DNA of 64,000 nt from Reyranella sp. (GCA_022844015.1 JALHMO010000008.1:1-64000); one strand, 5' to 3'; counted from the first letter of the stretch, positions 33,702-43,084 are shown. Numbers and translations: made by a program. The notes: generated by a model from the sequence alone, not told the origin.

Positions 33702-34502
33702 TCAGCGCGGCTTCATCGGCAGCATGCCGAGATGGGTGCCGGCATCGACGATCAGGAACTCGCCGGTGATGTTGGAGGCGCTGGTCAGGAAGAACAGCGC
33801 CGCCTCCGCCATCTGCTCGGTGGTGCCGGCCTGGCGCAGCGGCGCACTCTGCTCCTGCGATTGCTTGAGCTTGTTGTAGTTCTCCTCGCCCAGCCCCCCC
33901 AGCAGCCAGCGCGTCTGGATGAAGCCGGGGCAGATCGTGTTGACGCGCACCGCCGGCGCCAGCTGGCGGGCCAGCGCCAAGGTCAGCGTGTTCAGCGCGC
34001 CCTTGGAGCAGCCATAGGGAATCGAGCTGCCGATTCCCATGACGCCGGCGATCGACGAGACGTGCACGATCGAGCCGCGCTCCTGCTTTCCCTCCCACTG
34101 CTTTTTCATCGCCGGATAGACGGCGCGGCTCATCATGTAGGGGCCGGTGACGTTGATCCGGAAAATGTTGTCGAAGTCCTCGGGCGTCACGCCCTCGAGA
34201 TCGCCCTGGGCCTGGAACTTGGTGGTGCCGGCGTTGTTGATCAGGCCGTCGATGCGACCCCACTTCTTCAGCGTCTCGGCGGCCAGCCGGCGGCAGTCGG
34301 CATCCTCGCCCATGTTGGCCTGCACCAGGATTGCCTCGACGCCCTTGGCTGTCACGGCCGCGTAGGTCTCGTCGGCTTCCTTCCGGCTCTTGGTGTAGTT
34401 GATCGCAACGTTCCAGCCCTTATCGGCCAGATCGATGGCACAGGTCGCTCCCAACCCGGTGGCCGAGCCGGTCACGATCGCCACCTTGCCTGATTTCGCC
34501 AT
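33702..34502 (-). CDS. SDR-family NAD(P)-dependent oxidoreductase
   Basis: A 266-residue classical short-chain dehydrogenase. The cofactor motif TGSATGLG (11-18) and NNAG (about 91-94) are intact, and the catalytic Ser (SSIAG) and Tyr-x-x-x-Lys (YGCSK) are present. The end (ITGEFLIVDAGTHLGM) is typical of FabG-like enzymes. The substrate is unknown. It is divergent from another SDR gene across 71 bases, so the two are probably expressed under one control region. Confidence 0.92.
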   Translation of the reverse strand: MAKSGKVAIVTGSATGLGATCAIDLADKGWNVAINYTKSRKEADETYAAVTAKGVEAILVQANMGEDADCRRLAAETLKKWGRIDGLINNAGTTKFQAQGDLEGVTPEDFDNIFRINVTGPYMMSRAVYPAMKKQWEGKQERGSIVHVSSIAGVMGIGSSIPYGCSKGALNTLTLALARQLAPAVRVNTICPGFIQTRWLLGGLGEENYNKLKQSQEQSAPLRQAGTTEQMAEAALFFLTSASNITGEFLIVDAGTHLGMLPMKPR

Positions 34503-34573
34503 GCTTCTCCCCCCGGGGTTCCGTCAGGTCTCTCATAGGCTAGGATCGTCCCGGGAGGCAAAGCGAACGCGAC

Positions 34574-35338
34574 ATGGCCGATCTGTTTTCGATGAAGAAC
34601 CGCGTGGTGCTGCTGACCGGCGCCTCGCGCGGGCTGGGGCGCGACATGGCGCTCACCCTGGCCGCTGCCGGCGCTACCGTGCTGTGCGCCGGCCGCACGG
34701 TGAAAGAGCTGGAGTCGACAGCCCGGGCGATCGCCCGCAAGGGCGGCAAGGCGCAGGTGGTGCCGATCGACATCACCGACGAGGCCCAGGTGCGCGAGCA
34801 GGTCGAGGCAGTCGTGCGCCGCCACCGCCGGATCGACGTGCTGGTCAACAATGCCGGCATCATCTACCGCGAGGCGATCGTCGACACGCCGACCGACACC
34901 TTCCGCAAGGCGATCGAGACCGACCTGACTGGCCAGTTCGTGATGGCGCGCGAGGTCGGGCGCCACATGCTGGCGCGCAAGTACGGCCGCATCGTCAACA
35001 TTTCCTCGGTGATGGCGATCCTCGGCCGCGCCTCGGTGGCTGGCTATGTCGCGGCCAAGCACGGGCTGGTGGGGCTCACCAAGAACCTCGCCGCCGAGTT
35101 CGGCCCGCACGTCACCGCCAACGCCATAGCGCCGGGCTACATCCGCACCGAGCTCAACGTGCCGCTGCAGCAGAATGCCGCCTTCAACGCCATGCTCGAG
35201 CAGCGCACCGCGGCCCATCGCTGGGGCAAGCCGGAAGACCTGCGCGGCCCCCTGCTGCTGCTTTCCTCCGACGCCGGTGCCTACATGACCGGCCATACGC
35301 TGGTCGTCGATGGCGGCCTGACGACGATCCTGGCGTGA
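34574..35338 (+). CDS. SDR-family oxidoreductase, gluconate 5-dehydrogenase-like
   Basis: A 254-residue classical SDR with TGASRGLG (15-22), NNAG (about 90-93), catalytic Ser in NISSVMA and Tyr-Lys in YVAAK, and the end GGLTTILA. The pattern, with NVPLQQNAAFNAML and HRWGKPEDL, resembles gluconate 5-dehydrogenase and related sugar-acid reductases, but the substrate cannot be fixed. It starts at ATG 34574, 71 bases from the divergent SDR gene, and is followed by an aldehyde dehydrogenase gene after 141 bases. Confidence 0.9.
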   Translation: MADLFSMKNRVVLLTGASRGLGRDMALTLAAAGATVLCAGRTVKELESTARAIARKGGKAQVVPIDITDEAQVREQVEAVVRRHRRIDVLVNNAGIIYREAIVDTPTDTFRKAIETDLTGQFVMAREVGRHMLARKYGRIVNISSVMAILGRASVAGYVAAKHGLVGLTKNLAAEFGPHVTANAIAPGYIRTELNVPLQQNAAFNAMLEQRTAAHRWGKPEDLRGPLLLLSSDAGAYMTGHTLVVDGGLTTILA

Positions 35339-35479
35339 CTGCGTCCCGGACGAGGGGCACGAGTGCGGTCGCTCCCTCGAGGTGGCCCCGGCCACGAGCA
35401 CGAAGGGGGCTCGCCCGATGACTTCGTCAAGCCTTCCGGGCTAGTGTCCGCCGCAACCCGCCAACCCGGAGAACAAGAC

Positions 35480-36979
35480 ATGAGCGCCCAGCTTTCGCGC
35501 GACGATTGGAGAAGCCGCGCCGGCGGTCTCAGCTACCGCAACCAGGCCTTCATCGCCGGCAAGTTCACGCCCTCGCTCACCGGCAAGACCTTCGACTGCG
35601 TCAATCCGGCGACCGGCCAGGTGCTGACCAAGGTCGCGGCTTGCGAGCAGGCCGACGTCGACGCCGCCGTCAAGGCCGCGCGCGCCGCCTTCGACAAAGG
35701 CACGTGGGCCAACATGCCACCGGCCAATCGCAAGCGCATCATGCTGAAGCTCGCCGAGCTGATGATGAAGAACCGCGACGAGCTGGCGCTGCTCGAGACC
35801 CTCGATATGGGCAAGCCGATCGCCTACTCGACCCGCGTCGACATCCCGGGCTCGGCCAACACCGTGCAGTGGTTCGGCGAGGCGATCGACAAGATCTACG
35901 ACGAGGTCGCGCCGACGCCGGGCAACGTCGTCGCCATGATCACGCGCGAGCCGGCCGGCGTCGTGGCCGCCGTCGTGCCGTGGAACTTTCCGCTTCTGAT
36001 GGCGTGCTGGAAGATTTCGCCGGCGCTCGCAGCCGGCAACTCGGTGATCCTGAAGCCGGCCGAGCAGTCGCCCCTCACCGCCATCCGCCTGGCCGAGCTG
36101 GCCGCCGAGGCCGGAATCCACGAGGGCGTGTTCAGCGTGCTACCGGGCTTCGGCGAGACCGCCGGCCAGGCGCTCGGCCGCCACATGGACGTCGACGTCC
36201 TGGCCTTCACCGGCTCGACCGAGGTCGGCAAGTACTTCCTGAAGTACTCGGGCGAGTCCAACATGAAGCAGGTCTGGCTCGAGTGCGGCGGCAAGTCGCC
36301 CAACATCGTGCTGGGCGACGCGCCCGATCTCGACGTCGCGGCCCAGCGCACCGCCTTCGGCATCTGGTTCAACCAGGGCGAGGTCTGCACTGCCGGTAGC
36401 CGCCTAATCGTCGAGGACAAGATCAAGGACCAGTTCCTCGAGAAGGTCATGGCGATCGGCCAGAAGATGATGCCGGGCGATCCGCTCGACCCCGCGACCC
36501 AGATGGGCGCCATGGTCGACGAGGTCCAGACCAGGCGCGTCATGGGCTACATCGAGGCCGGCCAGAAGGAAGGCGCCAGGCTCAAGATGGGCGGCAAGCA
36601 GGTCCATGTCGACAATGCCGGCTCCTTCATCGAGCCGACGGTGTTCGACCAGGTCGACAACAAGATGAAGATCGCCCAGGAGGAGATTTTCGGCCCGGTG
36701 CTGTCGGTCATCCCGGTCAAGGATGCCGACCAGGCGCTGGCCGTCGCCAACGACACGATCTACGGCCTCGCCTCGGCGATCTTCACCGCCGACATCAACA
36801 AGGCCTTCAGGTTCGCCAAGGGCCTCCGCACCGGCTCGGTATGGGTCAACACCTACGACGGCGGCGACATCACGACCCCGTTCGGCGGCTACAAGCAGTC
36901 CGGCATCGGTCGCGACAAGTCGCTGCACGCCTTCGACAAGTTCACCCAGGTCAAGACGACCTGGATCCAGCTCGGCTAG
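35480..36979 (+). CDS. Aldehyde dehydrogenase, PuuC-like
   Basis: A 499-residue NAD(P)-dependent aldehyde dehydrogenase. Catalytic Glu268 lies in LECGGKSPNIV and nucleophile Cys303 in NQGEVCTAG; VPWNFPLLMACWK and FTGSTEVGKY are also standard. The overall sequence resembles gamma-glutamyl-gamma-aminobutyraldehyde and betaine aldehyde dehydrogenases (PuuC/BetB group). Glu268 sits in LECGGKS where many members have LELGGKS. ATG 35480 is the start; upstream in-frame codons extend into non-conserved sequence. It may work on an aldehyde produced by the neighbouring SDR enzymes. Confidence 0.94.
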   Translation: MSAQLSRDDWRSRAGGLSYRNQAFIAGKFTPSLTGKTFDCVNPATGQVLTKVAACEQADVDAAVKAARAAFDKGTWANMPPANRKRIMLKLAELMMKNRDELALLETLDMGKPIAYSTRVDIPGSANTVQWFGEAIDKIYDEVAPTPGNVVAMITREPAGVVAAVVPWNFPLLMACWKISPALAAGNSVILKPAEQSPLTAIRLAELAAEAGIHEGVFSVLPGFGETAGQALGRHMDVDVLAFTGSTEVGKYFLKYSGESNMKQVWLECGGKSPNIVLGDAPDLDVAAQRTAFGIWFNQGEVCTAGSRLIVEDKIKDQFLEKVMAIGQKMMPGDPLDPATQMGAMVDEVQTRRVMGYIEAGQKEGARLKMGGKQVHVDNAGSFIEPTVFDQVDNKMKIAQEEIFGPVLSVIPVKDADQALAVANDTIYGLASAIFTADINKAFRFAKGLRTGSVWVNTYDGGDITTPFGGYKQSGIGRDKSLHAFDKFTQVKTTWIQLG

Positions 36980-37057
36980 CCCATCTTTCACCAAGCGAGG
37001 ACGGGCTCAGCAAGGATTCCCGCAAGCTGGGCATTGGTATCCTGGGAGAGCCGACAT

Positions 37058-37939
37058 TTGAGTGATCCAGAGTCCTGCCTGCCCCCAGGCTTTGCGCCCA
37101 GGGACCCGCTGTCGAGCTGGGTGCTGGCGGAACCGCGGCCCGGGCTGCGACTGTGGGTCGATCTCGGTGACTACGGCGTGTCGCGGCCGTGCATGACCAA
37201 TACCTACGAACCGCACGAGACTGCATTCGTCGAAGGTTATCTGCGCCCCGGCATGTCGTTCGTCGACGTCGGGGCAAACATCGGCTGGTTCTCGTTGATC
37301 GCCGCGCAGCGTGTCGGTCCGACAGGTCGCGTGATCGCGATCGAGCCGCGCCCGGACTCGGCGAGCCGGCTTGCCATGTCTGCCGCGGAGAACGGGCTCT
37401 CGCAAATTGCCGTCCACCGGGTCGCGACCGGTGCCGCGCCGGGTCGCATGAAGGTGGGGGCGCTCATCGCCGGACACAACACCGGCGGCACCTGGTTGCT
37501 CACGACCGAGAGCCTGCTGCAGCGGACCTCGGTCGGGCACCAGCTTTTCGACGTCGATGTCGTGCGCCTCGACGACATGGCGATCGGCCGGTGCGATCTG
37601 CTGAAGCTCGACATCGAGGGCGCCGAATACCTGGCGCTGCAGGGCGCGCGCGACACCATCCGGCGCTGTCGGCCAGTAGTCCTCACGGAGATCAATGGAC
37701 CGGTCCTGCGCCTCGTCTCGCAGGTCCCCGCAGCGGCCTATGTCCAGCTGTTGCGCGAGCTCGGCTATCGACCGCATGAGCTTGCTGCCACCGGCCTGGG
37801 CCGGCCCTTGGGCGACGATGAGCTTTCGTCGGTCGACGCCTCGTTCAACGTGATTTTCCTGCCCCGTGAACCGGGGTTCTCACCCCGGCGAGCCGATGTC
37901 GAGCAAGGCTCTACCGCGGCACATCGCCCTCCAGCATGA
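37058..37939 (+). CDS. FkbM family methyltransferase
   Basis: A 293-residue SAM-dependent methyltransferase of the FkbM family. SAM motif I is SFVDVGANIGWFSL, followed by IAIEPRPDSASRL and the LKLDIEGAEYLALQGA segment characteristic of FkbM. These enzymes methylate hydroxyls of sugars and secondary metabolites. TTG 37058 is preferred because GGGAGAG lies seven bases upstream; a TTG at 37034 is also in frame. Its last 29 bases overlap the end of the converging TauD gene. Confidence 0.87.
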   Translation: MSDPESCLPPGFAPRDPLSSWVLAEPRPGLRLWVDLGDYGVSRPCMTNTYEPHETAFVEGYLRPGMSFVDVGANIGWFSLIAAQRVGPTGRVIAIEPRPDSASRLAMSAAENGLSQIAVHRVATGAAPGRMKVGALIAGHNTGGTWLLTTESLLQRTSVGHQLFDVDVVRLDDMAIGRCDLLKLDIEGAEYLALQGARDTIRRCRPVVLTEINGPVLRLVSQVPAAAYVQLLRELGYRPHELAATGLGRPLGDDELSSVDASFNVIFLPREPGFSPRRADVEQGSTAAHRPPA

Positions 37940-38744
37940 CGCGGTAGAGATAGCGCGTCTGGGCCATGTCGTAGTCGCCGTTGGCCTTGTGCAGCAGGCA
38001 GCGATTGTCCCACATCACGAGATCGCCCGGCTTCCAGGCGTGGCGATACTGGAAGCGCTCGGCCGTCGCGTGGGTGAGCAGGCCGTCGAGCAGCGGCAGC
38101 GCCTCCCTGTGATCGAGGCCGAGGATGCCCTCGATGCGGATCGGGTTGATGTAGATCGACCTCGCGCCGCTTTCCGGATGGGTGCGGACCAGCGGGTGCA
38201 GCGCGGCGTTGGGAACGCGCTCCTTGTCGGTGTCGCTCAATCCCATCAGCTTCCGCGCGCTGTGGCTGCTTTGATAGACGTGGATGCCCATCAGCGGCGC
38301 GATGCGTTCCTTCACGGCTCCCGGCAGAGCCTCGTAGGCCGCCGCCATGTTGGCGTATTGCGTGTCGCCGCCCTTGTCCGGCAATTGAACGGCATGCAAG
38401 GCCGTCGCCTTGGGCGGACTCGCGGCATTGGAATGGTCGGTGTGCCAACCCTCGCCGGGAATATAGCGACGGCCGTCGGGATAGCTGTCCTGGTTGGACA
38501 CGTAGTGGATCTGCGGGCAGTCGGCGATCGCGAACCGCGAATTGTGCTGAACCAGGGTGGTTCCGAACAGCTCGATCGCCTGGGCCAGCTGCGGCGGCTT
38601 CAGCGCCTGGTCGCGCACGACCAGAACGCCGCGCGCGACAAAGGCACGGTACATCGCGTCGCGGTCGGCGTCCGCCACCGGTCGCGTGAGGTCGGCGCCC
38701 AATACCTCGGCGCCGGTATGCGTGCTCAAAGGCCTGATTTCCAT
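37911..38744 (-). CDS. TauD/TfdA family Fe(II)/2-oxoglutarate dioxygenase
   Basis: A 277-residue dioxygenase. The iron ligands are H101 and D103 (GEGWHTDHS) and H252 (DNRCLLHKANGD), with an Arg in the RYLYRVML segment for 2-oxoglutarate. It is unlike the dioxygenase at 6011-6850 in detail. It lies 37 bases downstream of a phosphatase/phosphodiesterase-type gene on the same strand, so an operon is likely: the pair might release phosphorus or sulfur from an organic ester. ATG 38744 is chosen as the first codon of the conserved domain. Confidence 0.9.
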   Translation of the reverse strand: MEIRPLSTHTGAEVLGADLTRPVADADRDAMYRAFVARGVLVVRDQALKPPQLAQAIELFGTTLVQHNSRFAIADCPQIHYVSNQDSYPDGRRYIPGEGWHTDHSNAASPPKATALHAVQLPDKGGDTQYANMAAAYEALPGAVKERIAPLMGIHVYQSSHSARKLMGLSDTDKERVPNAALHPLVRTHPESGARSIYINPIRIEGILGLDHREALPLLDGLLTHATAERFQYRHAWKPGDLVMWDNRCLLHKANGDYDMAQTRYLYRVMLEGDVPR

Positions 38745-38781
38745 GACCGCCTCGCTATCCTCCGACTGCGCGAAAGCCCTC

Positions 38782-40050
38782 TCACCGACGGGGCAGGGGC
38801 GATCCGTCGAACCCACCGGTCGGCAGCCCGAGGAAATCGACGATGGTGGGCGCGATGTCCACCAGGCTGGTCGGGCGCGACTCCGATCCCACCGAACGCC
38901 CGGCATCGTTGATCATCAGGAATGGCCGCGTCTCGTCCGGTCCCCAGCCGCCATGCTGGCCACTGCCGATCGGCGCCGGCTTGCCCCCTTCCAGGGCCAC
39001 CCAGCGCCGGCCCGGAACGCCGTAGGGGTTGGCTTCGCCCCGGCGTGCCATGTTCACCGCGGCGACGACCCCGCCCCTCGGCTCGAAGCGCTGTCTGGCG
39101 AGGCCGTCGCCGGCCAGCACGTCGCTCGCCCATGGCATGCGGCGCATGTCGTCGAGGACGCCGAGCAACGCGCCGCGTCCGCGGTCCGTCGCATAGAGCA
39201 GCGCCGCCGTCCCCTGGCCTGCGACCGCCACGTCGCCCTTCGCCAGCAGCTCCTCGAGACCGTTGGCCACCAGCCACCCCTCGATCGCCACGCCCTCGCC
39301 GATGGTTTCCTGGCCATGGTCGGACCCGATCAGCAGGAGGATCTCGTCGCCCTCGCCACGCAGCCGCTCGACGGTGCGCACGACCTCGGCGACGCAGCGC
39401 TCGGCGCCGCGCAAGGCGTCGGCATGCGCCGGCGAGCCGAGCGGCACGCCATGCAGGGTGTGGTCGGGATCGCAAAGCCAGAGCAGCGCGACCGCCGGCT
39501 GGCGCTCGCACAACACCGCGGCGCAGAAGCGCTGCGTCATGGCCCAGTCGCCCGCCGCATCGTGGCTGACCTCGAGGGCATCGCTGCCCTCCAGGCGCCG
39601 GCCTCCCGGGGCGAACGAGCCTGCCCGATGATAGACGTGGCCGAAATGCTCGGGGTCGAGGAAATAAGCGGCGCCCGGCGAGACGTTCGAGAAGGCGATG
39701 CAGCCGCCGTGGCCGGCAACCCGCTCGGCCAGCGCCGGAACCAGCAGCGTGCCCCCGGTAGCGCTGCGCATGTGGTGGCGAAAGTCCGGGCTGCCGACAT
39801 CGCGCACGACGATCCGGCCCTGCTCGAGCAGGCCCATCCGGTTGCCATGCAGGCCATGGCGCGCGGGGAAGCAGCCGGTCGTCACCGACGCCGCCGACAC
39901 ACGGGTGACCGACGGGAACACCGCACTATGCTCGGCGCACCACAGGCTGGCGCGCGCAAGGTCGTGCAATACGGGCGTCGTGTCCGCGCGCACCCAGTCG
40001 CGACCGAGTCCGTCGCAACACACGAACACCACTCGCCGCGATCTCGCCAT
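38782..40050 (-). CDS. Alkaline phosphatase superfamily protein, nucleotide pyrophosphatase/phosphodiesterase-like
   Basis: A 422-residue metalloenzyme. The metal-binding Asp13 (VFVCCDGLGRDW) and nucleophile Thr49 (FPSVTRVSAAS) are in place, followed by LLWLCDPDHTLHG, SDHGQET and a C-terminal GSGQHGGWG with a further metal-binding His. Spacing and the Thr nucleophile fit the NPP/type I phosphodiesterase branch. No signal peptide is seen, so a cytoplasmic location is likely. It would hydrolyse a phosphodiester or phosphonate ester; the substrate is unknown. It precedes the TauD-like dioxygenase gene. Confidence 0.88.
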   Translation of the reverse strand: MARSRRVVFVCCDGLGRDWVRADTTPVLHDLARASLWCAEHSAVFPSVTRVSAASVTTGCFPARHGLHGNRMGLLEQGRIVVRDVGSPDFRHHMRSATGGTLLVPALAERVAGHGGCIAFSNVSPGAAYFLDPEHFGHVYHRAGSFAPGGRRLEGSDALEVSHDAAGDWAMTQRFCAAVLCERQPAVALLWLCDPDHTLHGVPLGSPAHADALRGAERCVAEVVRTVERLRGEGDEILLLIGSDHGQETIGEGVAIEGWLVANGLEELLAKGDVAVAGQGTAALLYATDRGRGALLGVLDDMRRMPWASDVLAGDGLARQRFEPRGGVVAAVNMARRGEANPYGVPGRRWVALEGGKPAPIGSGQHGGWGPDETRPFLMINDAGRSVGSESRPTSLVDIAPTIVDFLGLPTGGFDGSPLPRR

Positions 40051-40167
40051 GGCTCGAGTTCCTTCACGCGATGGCAGCGTCTCGCGTTCCGGCAGGCATG
40101 CATGCCCGCCCCCTTGCGCCGCCGGCCTAATGGTAGTCGACTTCGGCCGACAACTCAGGAGGAAACG

Positions 40168-41274
40168 ATGCAGCTCGGATATTTCGCAATGCCGTCGCAT
40201 CCGCCCGAACGTCCTCTCAAGGACGGGCACGACTGGGATCTGCAAGTGCTGCGCTGGCTCGACGAGCTGGGCTACACCGAGGCGTGGATCGGCGAGCACC
40301 ACACGGCGCCGTGGGAGCCGCATCCCTCGCCCGACCTGCTGGTGGCGCAGGCGCTGATGCAGACCAAGAACATCCGGCTCGGTCCGGGCGGCTTCCTGCT
40401 GCCCTATCACCATCCCGCGGAGCTCGCCAACCGGGTCGCCATGCTCGACCACATGTCGGGCGGCCGGCTCAATTTCGGCGTCGCGGCGTCCGGCCTGCCG
40501 AGTGACTGGGCGATGTTCAACGTCGATGGCATGTCGGGTGTCAATCGCGACATGACCCGTGAGGCGCTCGACATCATCCTGAAGCTGTGGAGCGCCACGG
40601 AGCCGTTCGAGTACAAGGGCAAGTTCTGGCACGTCAATCGGCCGGGCGAGATGTTCGGCGTGCTGCGCCCCCATCTCAAGCCGTTGCAGAGCCCGCATCC
40701 GCCGATCGGCGTGGCCGGCCTCAGCAAGGGCTCCGACACCCTGAAGCTCGCCGGCGAGAAGGGTTACCTGCCGATGAGCCTCAACCTCAACCCGGCCTAT
40801 GTCGCCAGCCATTGGGAAGCGGTCGAGATCGGCGCAGCCAAGGCCGGCCGCACCCCCGACCGCGGCGAATGGCGCATGGTCCGCGAGGTGTTCGTGGCCG
40901 ACACCGACGAGGAGGCGATGCGGCTCTCGGCCGGCTCCTCCATGGGCCGCATGATGCGCGAGTATTTCCTGCCGTTGCTCGGCCAGTTCGGCTTCCTCGA
41001 GTACCTCAAGCACGATCAGAGCGTCCCCGACTCCGACGTCACGCCGGACTACTGCGCCCGCCACAACTGGATCATCGGCTCGCCCAGGACCGTCGCCGAG
41101 AAGATCGAGAAGATCTACCACGACGTCGGCGGCTTCGGTCAGCTTCTGGTGTTCGGCTTCGACTATGTCGACAACCCCAAGGCGTGGCGCCACTCGCTGG
41201 AGCTACTCGCCAAGGAGGTCCTGCCCAAGGTGCAGCATCTCAAGCCGACCAAGGCCAAGCTCGCGGCGGAGTAA
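40168..41274 (+). CDS. LLM-class flavin-dependent monooxygenase
   Basis: A 368-residue bacterial-luciferase-like oxidoreductase. It has the N-terminal MQLGYFAMPSHPPERP, then GEHHTAPWEPHPSPDLL, and the closing FGFDYVDNPKAW, as in limonene 1,2-monooxygenase and related enzymes. It uses reduced flavin and oxygen to oxidise a terpene, long-chain alkane or similar compound. The start ATG 40168 has a perfect AGGAGG ribosome site. An AraC regulator gene follows 64 bases later on the same strand. The substrate is not certain. Confidence 0.9.
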   Translation: MQLGYFAMPSHPPERPLKDGHDWDLQVLRWLDELGYTEAWIGEHHTAPWEPHPSPDLLVAQALMQTKNIRLGPGGFLLPYHHPAELANRVAMLDHMSGGRLNFGVAASGLPSDWAMFNVDGMSGVNRDMTREALDIILKLWSATEPFEYKGKFWHVNRPGEMFGVLRPHLKPLQSPHPPIGVAGLSKGSDTLKLAGEKGYLPMSLNLNPAYVASHWEAVEIGAAKAGRTPDRGEWRMVREVFVADTDEEAMRLSAGSSMGRMMREYFLPLLGQFGFLEYLKHDQSVPDSDVTPDYCARHNWIIGSPRTVAEKIEKIYHDVGGFGQLLVFGFDYVDNPKAWRHSLELLAKEVLPKVQHLKPTKAKLAAE

Positions 41275-41338
41275 CCTGCCCGCGCTTCGGCCCCGGATCA
41301 ATCCTCCCGCCACTGCGTTGGGTCGCCTCAACGCAGTG

Positions 41339-42190
41339 ATGGGTGGCCTGTACCCCTATTCCTCCAGGCGCCGCCCGTTGCATCAGGCGGTGGATTTCGA
41401 AGGGCCGCTGTCGCTCAAGGTCGTCCTGCAGGGCCAGGGAGTCTGGCGCACGGGAGCGCGGCGATACACGGTCGACGCCGGTCGCTGTCTCGTGCTCAAT
41501 CGGGGCGAAAGCTATTCGCTGGCTTTCGAAGCCGCCGAGCCGGTCGAGACATTCTGTCCATTCTTCGCTAACGGTTTCGTGGACGACGCCTTGAGAGCCC
41601 TCGTTGCGAGCGACGAAGCGCTGCTCGATAGCCCGACCGTGACAGCGAGCGAGCTCGCCGTGACGCCGCATGTGCGGCCGCTCGAGCCCATCCTGGCCGT
41701 GCCACTGCGCACGTTGCGCCGTCTTGCGCGCACCACGGAGCCCGCCGACCTGAACTGGGATGACGCCTTCTTCAATCTCGCGCTGGCTCTGGCGCGTGCG
41801 ACTGCGGGTTGGCGTACGGAACATGGCGGCCGCAGCCGTCGCGCCTCGACGCGTGCGGAGCTCACACGGCGATTGAATCGCGCCCGCGATTTCATCCATG
41901 ACGAGGCCCACCGGCGGCTCGTCCTTGCAGACATCGCCGACGTCGCGTGCCTCTCGCCTCACCATTTCCATCGATTGTTCACGACCGCCTTCCGGGCAAG
42001 CCCCGCCGCCTACGTGACGGACCTGCGCCTCGAGCGCGCGGCGCGGCGGATCGCGGCGACGGATGCGCCGATCACCGACATCTGCCTGTCGACCGGGTTC
42101 GAGAGCCTCGGCAGCTTCTCGACCCGCTTCCGGCGGTCGTTCGGCGCTTCCCCGGGAGCCTGGCGCAGAATCGCAAGATCGGAGAAGTAG
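41339..42190 (+). CDS. AraC family transcriptional regulator
   Basis: A 283-residue regulator. The C-terminal 100 residues hold two helix-turn-helix motifs (LADIADVACLSPHHFHRLFTTAF and ITDICLSTGFESLGSFSTRFRRSFGASPGAW). The N-terminal part resembles a small cupin-like sensing domain. ATG 41339 is preceded by an in-frame GTG at 41336, so the start could shift by one codon. It follows the LLM monooxygenase and is likely to control it or a nearby gene. Confidence 0.88.
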   Translation: MGGLYPYSSRRRPLHQAVDFEGPLSLKVVLQGQGVWRTGARRYTVDAGRCLVLNRGESYSLAFEAAEPVETFCPFFANGFVDDALRALVASDEALLDSPTVTASELAVTPHVRPLEPILAVPLRTLRRLARTTEPADLNWDDAFFNLALALARATAGWRTEHGGRSRRASTRAELTRRLNRARDFIHDEAHRRLVLADIADVACLSPHHFHRLFTTAFRASPAAYVTDLRLERAARRIAATDAPITDICLSTGFESLGSFSTRFRRSFGASPGAWRRIARSEK

Positions 42191-42220
42191 GCGATCCCGC
42201 TTCGTGCCTAAGGTCGGCCC

Positions 42221-42766
42221 ATGGTCGATATTGTCCAGGCGCGCTCGTTCATCGTGCTCGCCGACTGCCACATCCATCCGGCGCAAGGCATCGACTGGCC
42301 ACGAGCGGCACTCGATTCCTTCGACGGCGCCGATCTGTTCGTGACCCTGGGCGACATGGGTGAAAGAGCCGGCCTCGATGCCCTGGCCAGGCTCGCCCCG
42401 GTCATCGGCGTACGGGGTCGCGACGACGAGGACGACCCCCGCACGGCGCCGCGTCTGCGCGTGCTCGAGGCGGCAGGACTACGCCTGGGCTGCGTGTTCG
42501 ACCCGATAGAGGCCGACGTCGCCCTTCAGGTCGACCCGCTGGTCTGCGCTTCCTCGCAAACCCTGGAGAGCTTGTTCGGCTCTCAGCTGGATGCCCTGCT
42601 CTGGGCGTCTACGCACACGCCCTCGCTCGAACGCGCCGTGGGACGCCTGCACATCAACCCAGGCAGCGTCACATTGCCCAGCAAGGGAGCTCCGGCAAGC
42701 TTCGCGAGATTGATCGTTGCAAACGGCGGCATCGAAGCTGAGATCGTCTATTTCCAGCGACCTTGA
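42221..42766 (+). CDS. YfcE/MJ0936-like metallophosphoesterase, degenerate motifs
   Basis: A 181-residue calcineurin-like phosphoesterase. The first metal motif reads ADCHIH (in place of D-x-H-G), then LGDMGER, GVRGRDDED (usually GNCD) and the late HINPGSVTLP. The general fold matches the YfcE family, but the first and third motifs are atypical, so catalysis may differ. It follows the AraC gene by 30 bases. The start is ATG 42221. Confidence 0.77.
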   Translation: MVDIVQARSFIVLADCHIHPAQGIDWPRAALDSFDGADLFVTLGDMGERAGLDALARLAPVIGVRGRDDEDDPRTAPRLRVLEAAGLRLGCVFDPIEADVALQVDPLVCASSQTLESLFGSQLDALLWASTHTPSLERAVGRLHINPGSVTLPSKGAPASFARLIVANGGIEAEIVYFQRP

Positions 42767-42772
42767 CGTCCC

Positions 42773-43084
42773 TCAGACGCCGAGGAACATCCAATCAATC
42801 GCAGCAATGATCCGGTCGCGAGATGCCGCCAAGTTTGCGACCGGGACACGTAGTTCGCTGGCCGGTACATTGGTAATCGATGGCATAAGCAGGACGAATT
42901 CCCGTCCTCCAATCTCGACGACCGGCATGAGCTTTCCACCTACCGGTCCGATTTGCGTCCTTCCAGCCAGAAAAGCAATGACGCGTTCGCGTCCTGAGGC
43001 CGCCAGGTCAGCCTGCAGGACAACGACGTATGGGAACGCACGGCGCGCCCGCGCCAGAGGATTGGGGTAGACGTCAAGCTGCAT
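42773..43084 (-). CDS. ccdB: CcdB-type toxin
   Basis: A 103-residue CcdB homologue, a gyrase-poisoning toxin. The family segments FPYVVVLQADLAA, VPASELRVPVANLAASRDRIIAAIDWMFLGV are present, ending with the hydrophobic C-terminal residues needed for gyrase contact in F-plasmid CcdB. The start overlaps the ccdA end by 11 bases, as usual for toxin-antitoxin pairs. Confidence 0.9.
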   Translation of the reverse strand: MQLDVYPNPLARARRAFPYVVVLQADLAASGRERVIAFLAGRTQIGPVGGKLMPVVEIGGREFVLLMPSITNVPASELRVPVANLAASRDRIIAAIDWMFLGV

